This document shows, piece after piece, positions 57,039-64,000 of a stretch of DNA of 64,000 nucleotides. Every line of letters starts with the position of its first letter. The first letter of the stretch is position 1. The translations under genes were made by a program, and so were the position numbers. Source of the DNA: Hemerocallis citrina (Eukaryota > Streptophyta > Magnoliopsida > Asparagales > Asphodelaceae); NCBI GenBank assembly GCA_017893485.1, contig CM030367.1:88982910-89046909 (forward strand), given 5' to 3'. The notes under the pieces are model-generated. The model had not been told where the DNA came from. It did not search any database and saw only the letters and a program-made list of their open reading frames with translations.

Positions 57039-58801
57039 ATACTTGCTGGCCTGTATGTTGACTACTATTTTTGAACTAGTAAATGATCTTAAAATGAATA
57101 GTTTTCCGAATATTAATTGTAGATTTATCTTTCTAGTTTCCAGAACATCTTGAATTTCTAAATTCTGAGTTGTGTAGCAAAAGTTATGCCCGTTTTACTA
57201 CAGCTGTGTTTACTTTCAGATTTTCAGATTCTTGTATCTTCCATGCTTAAACAATAAAAAGGCTGATCAAATTTTAAAATTTTGCTTTGATAATTTCCAT
57301 ATTGTTATTAATCATGTTTAAGAGTCTAGAAAATATTTTTAATGAATTTTATATCGAGTTTTTGCTGTTTCTAAAAATATGATAATATGATGTCGAAATT
57401 CTACCTGAACATGAAATATGAAATGAACATTGTGATTGACCTAGCTAATGTTGTCGGATTTTGAACTTTAAATATGCGTTGGAACCGTGTGGAAGTATAG
57501 TTTCTAGAATTTTTGACAGATTCAGTTTTCGAGTTCTAAAACAACGGAAAACTGCATTTTTGTACAGACTACTCTTGCTGTCCAGAATTTCACTTTTAAG
57601 TTTTTTATAGTATAATTATTCCTATATCGTACTATTGCATGAATTAATGTATGTATGATACATTGCATGATCCTAATGAGTTATTGTCACCATTCTAATT
57701 GTCCTATTTCATGTTACCATCCTGTTGTTCTCCTATTGATACTATTGTTCATCTCATTTCTTAAATTGCATATTGTATTGTTGCATTGATAAATAATTAA
57801 CAAGCTGGGGTTTAAGGAATTGACTAGAGTAGTTGATGATATAGAGACTATACTCGGATGATGGCCTGTGTTATTACCATTATCTTCATCATGTAAGAAA
57901 TTACACCATGGCCCGTGTTATTACCGTTATCGTCATCGTGTAAGAAATTACACCATGGCCCGTGTCATTACCGTTATCGTCATCATACCCAGTACATGAA
58001 CTATAAAATCTACCACTATAGTCTAAATGAAATTGTATGTATGCATCGAACCTGTGGTATGGAACATATGAGACACAGTAGTACATGCATTAGTTAGGAT
58101 TTAAAATGATTAATAGACATAAGGATTGACACATCACTGACATTGCATATTGTTCATCATTGTTTTTATTGATATTAAATATTGGCTAAGTGTTACCGTT
58201 ATTGATCATTGATTATTGTTACCGAATATTGAAACATTGTTTATAGCCATTGCATCGATTACCGTGATATTGATTATTGATTATCGTGCTATGTTATTGA
58301 TTCCTATTGATCCATTGATTCATTGTTATACCGTTATTCCAATGTTCGTTGCTTTCTCTACTTGCTTCCCATGACTTGCTCTAAGGATAATTTTTCTTCT
58401 CTTTTTAGATGAAGTGTACACAGGTAATGAAGGAGAATTGCCTGCTGGAATTGGAGAGAAAACTTTCTAAAGAACTACTGCTTTATAATTGACTGTTATT
58501 TTTAATGAACTTATTGTATTGAGACTTGTTACTATTGTGTTTGGGATTTAATTCTGTATTAGGCTTATATCCGAGATTTTATTATTTGTTCCAAATGTTA
58601 GACTATCATTGCATTTGGATATTTTTATTGCTTCATTCCAAATATTATTGTTCATGAGATTATTATTATTGTCTGCGCAATTGTTCTGTATTGATTATAT
58701 TGTTGAGATAATCGGATAAACAACTTATGGATGACGTTAGTCATTCACTGGGCCAATATCATGTACTCGTATTCCATATTTTTGGGAAGCGGGGCGTGAC
58801 A
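57039..58801 (+). repeat. 3' LTR of element B, second part
   Basis: 57676-58801 is the partner of the 5' LTR (47878-49000). It carries the same triple ~52-bp repeat (57861-57990) and ends GGGGCGTGACA. Confidence 0.88.
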
Positions 58802-59566
58802 AGTTTCCTACGATAGCAGGGGTCAGAGTGGTCAAGGGTAACCAAGAAGTAGCCCGAGCATGCTACCCCCCCTCGCGATGTAGTAGAGCTTGCTTCAGAG
58901 AGGAGCCCAATGAACGCAGGATCTATCGACAACTTGGAAGAAGTCCCATTATTTGAAGAAGACAAGATGAATAAGTTCTAGTGAGCAAGGTCCTCCCTCC
59001 CAAACTTAATGAAAGGGTCATTTATTGCATCCGGAGGAACATAGACCTATTCGCATGGACGACTTCCGATATGCCCAACAATTCGAAAGAGTTGATAGTG
59101 CATAAACTTAGTGTCAACCCATTGTCAAACCGATGCAGTAGCTTCGCCAAAAATTTGCCTCAGATAGGCAACATTCCGTAAAGGAAGAGGTCAACAGGCT
59201 CCTTCCTACTTGCTTCATCTAGGAGATTAGCTACCCCGAATGGCTGACCAATGTAGTATTGGTCAAGAAGGTCAGCAACAAGTGGAGAATATGTATAGAC
59301 TTCGCATATCTCAACAAGGTGTGTCCAAAGGTTCATTTTCCGCTGCCGAGCATCGATGACTTGATAAATGCCACATTCGGACATTAGCTCCTCAGCTTCA
59401 TGGGCGCATTCTCACGGTATAACCAGATTCAAGTGTTTCCTCCGGATATTCCTAAGATTTCTTTTGTCACCGACCAAGGACTCTATTGCTTGGGAATCAT
59501 GCCGTTCGACATGAAGAACGCAGGTGCCACTTACCAGCGGCTGGACAATAATGTGTTCAAAGCACA
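58802..59566 (+). pseudogene. Tat-like gypsy pol fragment (RT N-terminal half)
   Basis: Several frames together give the Tat-clade order: LPPKLNERVIYCIRRNIDLFAWT (before RT), an EVNRLL...YPEWLTNVVLVKKVSNKWRICIDF equivalent, VHFPLPSIDDLINA, and MGAFSRYNQIQV...SFVTDQGLYC...MPFDMKNAGATYQRL. It ends before the YxDD motif. Frameshifts and stops are numerous. It is the likely continuation of 46701-47877 on the other side of element B. At about 59567 it is replaced without spacer by copia sequence. Confidence 0.82.
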
Positions 59567-60370
59567 AATTCTTGGCCTTCAAGTAGAACAAAGCAAAGAA
59601 GAAATTGTCGCAAATCTATCGAAATACGCAAAGAGTTAATTAAGAAATTCAGATTGGAAAGTGTAAATGCTTAAAAAACACCCATGGCAACTACCACAAA
59701 ACTCTCAAATGACAAAAACAGTAAATTAATATTTCTACCTATCGTGGTATGATAGGTAGTTTGTTTTATACTGATGCATCTTTTCCTGACATTATCTTTA
59801 GTGTATGTTTATGTGCATGTTTTCAATCGTGTCCTAAAGAATCACATTTAGTTGCCGTTAAATATATCATTCGATTTCTTAAAGGTACTCCAAATGTGGG
59901 ACTTTGGTACCCGAAATTTTCTCTTGTAGGGTACTCAGATGTCGATTATGATGGAAGTTTGACTGACAAAAGATGCATGAGTGACACATGCCATTTTCTT
60001 GGAGGCCTTAAATAAGCAAAATTATGTCACGTTATCCACCATCGAAGCCCAATACAGGGCTACAAGATCATGTTGTGCAATTGCAATATGGATGGAAACA
60101 CACAATGGAGGACTATAAGGTATTTCTCGATCATATCCCAATTAAGGTTGACAGTACTAGTACTGTTCACATGACTAATAATTATGATCAATATAGTCTT
60201 ACAAAGCATATAGAAATCCATTACTATTATAATAAGGATAATTTCATTAAAGTTGATATCATGCTTAATATGTTCCAACTAATTTGCAGTTAGCTATATT
60301 TTTACAAAACCATTGGACGAAAAACGATGTCATTATTTGCAAGGTGAATTGAATGTTTTTGACATATAAA
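59567..60370 (+). pseudogene. Sirevirus-like Ty1/copia pol end (RT end and RNase H)
   Basis: The region opens with LGLQVEQ and SKYAK (the segment after copia RT), then KTPMATTTKLS, and MIGSLFY...FPDIIFSVCLCACFQ. RNase H follows with LVGYSDVDYDGSLTDKRCMSDTCHFLGG, a STIEAQYR-like block in another frame, and IKVDSTSTVHMTNN with KHIEIHYYY. A FTKPLDEKRCHYLQGELNVF-like end closes pol near 60365. The order and residues match the Sirevirus branch. Stops and frameshifts are throughout. Confidence 0.8.
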
Positions 60371-60640
60371 TTTATTATTTGTTTTGAAGGTTTTTGTGCT
60401 TTATTGGTTTTATTTATCCCCACAAAAATATTATACTAAAAAAAGGAATAAATAAAAACGGTCGACTGTAATTTTGAACATTCAATTGTCAATATTTCTC
60501 GACTTTCTGAGAATACAATTGACAGTCGACTGTCCAAAACTATAGTCAGTTGTGAGCTCTTTTAATTTTTTTCGAGAGATTTTAACAATCAAGTGCTACT
60601 TTGAATAGCCGCCCGTCACAAGCAAAACTGTTTTTCGGTC
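60371..60640. other. non-coding stretch with CAGTCGACTG palindromes
   Basis: Contains CGGTCGACTGT (60460 region) and GACAGTCGACTGTCC (60520 region) plus a near-inverted pair (ATTCAATTGTCAAT and AATACAATTGACAG). The motif is the same as in the solo LTR at 2545-3105. Confidence 0.6.
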
Positions 60641-60821
60641 TCTCACTGAATTGTGGGTCCCACTTCTCACATATCTCAGTTATAAGCCTCTTCTCTTCGC
60701 TTGGCTGCCATCTAGCTCAAACCCACTCCCCTTCTTCCCCAAATCACCTAAAACCCTAGCTTCTCAATTCTCAAAACTTTCATCTTTTTGGGTTCTTTGT
60801 TGGGTTCATAATGCTTTTGGA

Positions 60822-61960
60822 TCTATGGCACCTAAACCTCGTCGGTCTACTTGAAATTTGTCATCCTCATCCAACCCATCTTCCCAATCTAAGGGTAAGC
60901 AACCTTCCACCCCCTCATATGTTCTCTTTAATGGAACCCCTTTTATTGATAATGTTTGTGCCAAAAACTGCATCGAATTTCTTAAGGATAAATCTGTGGT
61001 TGCTACTAGGTTTGTGAATTTATTGAAATGGAAAGTTCATTTCGTAGGTTGTATGAGAGATTTATAGAGTTTAGGTGGAAGAAGTATTTGTCCCTTGAGA
61101 GTATTCATTCACTACTTCTTAGTTGTCAATTTAAAGTGAATTTAGAATTCATAGAAGAGAACCTTGAAATTCATTCCTTAATGGAAGGCCAAAAGGTTGT
61201 TGTTTCCCGTCAATATTTAAAATACAGCTACGATTTAGTTGATGGAACCTTTGATGTTTATCCTTTGAATCTTGCTATTTTTGAATTTTGGGAAGGGGGA
61301 GATCAATTAATCGCCTTCGCTTCTCTTTTAAAACCCGGTTTTGTCTTCACAGATAACTCTCCAAACAATTTTTCGCTTGAATCTAATGTCCTAAATAAAA
61401 TTGTTAATGCCAATATTTGGCCTAAATAAAATAATAAACATGCTTTTAGGGATGACCAAACGCTTCTCTGCATTTGATTATTTTGGGTAAAACTTTCAAC
61501 CTTCCCACATTTATCATCTGCATCAAGTATAATGGCTCGTTTAACCAATGAGTTATTCCTTATAACACTTTTATCTTTAACCTTGCTCGGGATTACAACA
61601 TCTCGATTCCTGATGCCTACAAGGGCATGCTTTCCGGTCCCATTGCCCCTTATTTGATGGAAGAAGGTCCTAAAAAGAAAGGGAAACCTCACACACCTCA
61701 TGCTAATGAGGATGATTCCTCAATGAAGGAATTGCTCTCAACCTAATTTGGCTTTCTCCATGTTCACTTGGACTCCATGGAAAATATTCCAAGATCAACT
61801 TTATTCTTACTACACCAACACCCTTGATTACTATACTTTTGTTCCGGGTTGGCAAAACCTTTCTCATCCTCATGACTGCCAAGATGATGAAGGGTGAGAT
61901 TAATGACGAGTCATTTGGTGTGTTCCAAAGAGGGGGAATAGACTTAAGGTTGTGCAAGAA
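60822..61960 (+). pseudogene. retroelement accessory ORF (plant transposon protein / env-like type), broken
   Basis: An ATG near 60822 (APKPRRST) is followed at once by a TGA. The conserved body continues in frame: a Ser/Pro/Lys-rich start, then NGTPFIDNVCAKNCIEFLKDKSVVATRFVNL. After a frameshift near 61020 it continues as 61028-61429 (MESSFRRLYERFIEFRWKKYLSL...HSLMEGQKVVVSRQYL). Weak continuation reaches 61960 in other frames (YNISIPDAYKGMLSGPIAPYL). The pattern recalls the putative plant transposon protein domain found in accessory ORFs of large plant retroelements. Lying just after a Sirevirus-like pol, it occupies the place of the env-like ORF, but assignment to that element is inference. 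Confidence 0.55.
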
Positions 61961-62165
61961 TTTAACTCTTTGAAATTGCGATCTTATATTTGGTTTTGCA
62001 TTCTGTGGTTCTTAATTTTTGAGCATTTTATGTATATTTCTCTATCTATATGACATGTATTACATTTAGTATTAATGAAGTATATCTAATTTATTGTTTT
62101 ATTGGAATTCTTTGTATTAATCTATTGCATCGATAAAATGTGTTATGGTTGTCTTGTGTACATTT
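61961..62165. other. unassigned AT-rich DNA
   Basis: Nothing recognised; lies between the accessory ORF remnant and the antisense LTR-like region. Confidence 0.4.
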
Positions 62166-62224
62166 TTAAAACATTCCTCCATACACACTTATAATTTGTA
62201 TGCATGGATTAAAGGGGAGTGTTG

Positions 62225-63180
62225 CCGCTAAATTTGGTGTGGGGGCAAACAGATGAATTTGTGGATTCTTAGGAAAACTGAATAGTAAACCTGTATACCT
62301 GTTCCGTCGGGCCTCGATCGTCGATCCCGCCGTAGACCTGCAAAAAGTGCGAGACACCGGGGTTGTTCCCGGCGATGCACCCTCCGACGCTCAAGTCAGT
62401 AATCTAGGAAGACTATGAATGAGCGCAAAAACTGGAGAAAGATTGATTACCTTTGAATGGAGATGGGTGGGGGGTATTTATAGGCGTCTTAGGGAACAGA
62501 TTAGGCATGTAATCCCTGTGTATAGATAAGGAATGTAATCCTTAATCCCCAGAGAAAGGATAGATATGAATCAGGACCGTTGATTAATATTAATCAGAAA
62601 CCCTAATTCTATCCTGGCGGACCGGGTTCGTTGCGGGTTAAAACCCGCACCCAGTTGAGGTGGATCCATTCGCGGGTTATTGGATCTGTGAGAAGGAGAC
62701 CCAGTACCCGCTTCAGACCCGTTTGTAGGTGAAATTACTGTCTCGCCCCCAGTCTTCAGGATTCGTGCCCAATCTGGATGGCCTCGATTAAGCCCCTATT
62801 TTTAGCCATATCACGAGCCCCCCACTCCTAAAGGCTGAGGGTAATCAGTCTTTGTGGAGTAGTTTGACTGTTTTAGTGGCTAGTGGAGCTGTATCGGAGT
62901 CCGAATGGGTGTTTTTGAATCCTGAAGTGGGTGGTAAGGTAACTCCTTCTTCTTTCTTGAAGCAGTATGGCGTATCGGGTCTTTATCTATTTTCTCGGGC
63001 TATTTATCTAATTTTGCGTTGTGTCAACTAATTGTTCGGGGGTCTTAGCCGCTTGTTCTAGACAATGATTGTTCGTTCGGGGGCTCAAAAATATCCCCCC
63101 GAATTTTCAATTATTTCCTAGAATTTTTAACTAATTTTCCCAAATTTTTAGCGATTTTTTCGCAATTTTTAAATAAATAA
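62225..63180 (-). mobile_element. antisense Tat-like LTR (R-U5 and promoter part)
   Basis: On the minus strand a TATA box (CCTATAAATA, 62475-62484) is followed about 90 bp later by ACTGACTTGAGCGTCGGAGG and, further on, CTTTTTGCAGGTCTACGGCG. This is the same order as in the plus-strand Tat-like LTR at 47095-47307. Sequence near 62210-62235 may be the decayed primer-site junction. To the right are U3-like GC-rich stretches (GCGGGTTAAAACCCGC at 62633-62648 is a perfect palindrome). The right boundary is not defined. Confidence 0.5.
62475..62484 (-). promoter_or_regulatory. TATA box of the antisense LTR-like region
   Basis: CCTATAAATA on the minus strand within a GC-richer context, with a leader-like sequence downstream. 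Confidence 0.55.
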
Positions 63181-63239
63181 AACGATTTAAATAAATAAAA
63201 ATTGATTTTTTAATATTTATTTATAACGTGGCGTCATCT

Positions 63240-64000
63240 GAGCCCTCGATCAGGGCGGAGCACGAGCTTTGGAGCGATTAGACGGTCCCCGCTCCTCGGC
63301 GAGTTTTTCCGCCGTATACGAGGGTCGGTACCTCGGTGCCTCGGCTCGGAGAGCCAGCGACTCGGCTCGGAGGGTCAGCGCTTCGGCTCGAAGAATCCGA
63401 GGTACGTGGCATCATCTGGGCCGTCTATTTCAGCGTGGATCTCCATAAAATGCTATCTTGTCGTTTAGTGGACGTGGCCAAATCTGGGCCGTCCATCATG
63501 ACGAGCGCGCTTTTTCGCAAGATCCATCGGTTGATATGGGTCGGTGCGATTTTTTGCCATATACGAGGGTCGGTACCTCGGCACCTCGGCTCGGAGGGCC
63601 AGTGCTTCGGCTCGGAGGGACAGTGCTTCGGCTCGAAGAATCCGCGCCCCGGTTCGATGGGTCGATGCCTCGTCTCGAAGGATCCGAGGGACGTGGCCTC
63701 ATCTGGGGCGTCCATCTCAGCACAGATCTCCATAAAACGTTATCTTGTCGTTTGTGGGCGTGGCATGATCTGAACCGTCCATCAGATTCTGTCGCGAATT
63801 TTGGAGAGATCCGACGATGACTTCGCCTCGGGACGATTTTTTTGCCATATACGAGGGTCGGTACCTCGTCATCTCGGCTTGGCGCGTCAGGGCTGTTTGG
63901 CCGAGGTACTGAGTTGTGTTTTGAAGGAGGTATCTCCTGAGGGTTCCATTCCTCTGTGCCCAGTAGCTCGGCTGCTCGGCTGAGCTGTTCGGTAGCTCGG
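63240..64000. repeat. GC-rich tandem array, period ~250-290 bp, runs off the window
   Basis: The anchor ATACGAGGGTCGGTACCTCG occurs at about 63316, 63560 and 63850. Each unit has 18-21-bp subrepeats (CGGCTCGGAGGGTCAGCGCTT and variants), a GAAGAATCCGAGG segment, CATCATCTGGGCCGTC and ATCTCCATAAAA. Composition differs sharply from the AT-rich surroundings. The open frames with repeated Arg-Leu-Gly-Gly are by-products of the subrepeats. Confidence 0.85.

Larger units (their letters stand above)
47878..58801 (+). mobile_element. Ty3/gypsy Tekay-like chromovirus B, inserted in the Tat-like element
   Basis: A truncated 5' LTR (47878-49000), a PBS (49011), a decayed pol (49590-52400), a polypurine motif and the 3' LTR (52488-58801, interrupted by a solo LTR at 53838-57038) are all in plus orientation. 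Gag and most of RNase H are missing. The chromodomain after integrase and the CGAGGACGAAATTT motif before the 3' LTR point to the Tekay/Del clade. No target duplication is visible because about 2 kb of the 5' LTR is lost. Confidence 0.85.

Overview
The window is nuclear DNA of a flowering plant, probably a eudicot; I did not determine the species. It is AT-rich, full of long TA microsatellites, and dominated by nested plant retrotransposons and non-autonomous DNA transposons. I see one convincing, intact host gene: a single-exon glutaredoxin-like gene on the minus strand at 44214-44993. Nearly every other long reading frame is transposon coding sequence, usually broken, or a shadow in low-complexity DNA.

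Layout. 1-621 is unassigned. 622-6690 is a minus-strand LINE split by a solo LTR (1422-4477, TSD CCTGA). 6692-9940 is a second, 5'-truncated minus-strand LINE whose reverse-transcriptase frame is still open. 9941-23414 is a cluster of elements sitting in TA microsatellites: a 402-bp foldback MITE, a 697-bp element (F), a 4.9-kb long-TIR element (E), and a larger long-arm element (D). D carries a broken plant mobile domain (PMD) gene behind five tandem 340-bp palindromic repeats, and has itself been invaded by a truncated hAT carrying two small MITEs. 23415-24742 is a GC-rich non-autonomous element. 26770-30211+ is a deleted Ty3/gypsy chromovirus (C) that runs into a 500-N gap. 30712-32345 is mostly unassigned, with a possible broken host exon at its end. 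33134-39894 is a gypsy element (A) with about 3-kb LTRs, inserted in a MITE (TSD TGATG). 40268-43023 is a deleted minus-strand Ty1/copia element. 43210-43830 is a hAT-like element. The host gene follows. 46.7-59.57 kb is a Tat-like gypsy element interrupted by a Tekay-like chromovirus (B), whose 3' LTR is interrupted by a solo LTR of the A family. 59.57-60.37 kb is a Sirevirus-like copia pol remnant, followed by a broken retroelement ORF, an antisense Tat-like LTR, and a GC-rich tandem array that reaches the window end.

Most interesting is the TA-microsatellite cluster at 10-23.4 kb. Its elements each begin right at a (TA)n tract and carry a short perfect or near-perfect hairpin just inside the end. 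One end of the small element F matches the left end of D, the PMD-bearing element. Two paralogous host copies have different elements inserted at the same microsatellite. Together this looks like a family of microsatellite-targeting transposons, resembling what is described for rice Micron elements, in which the largest member carries a PMD gene driven from its terminal arm. That linkage is my inference and would need genome-wide comparison.
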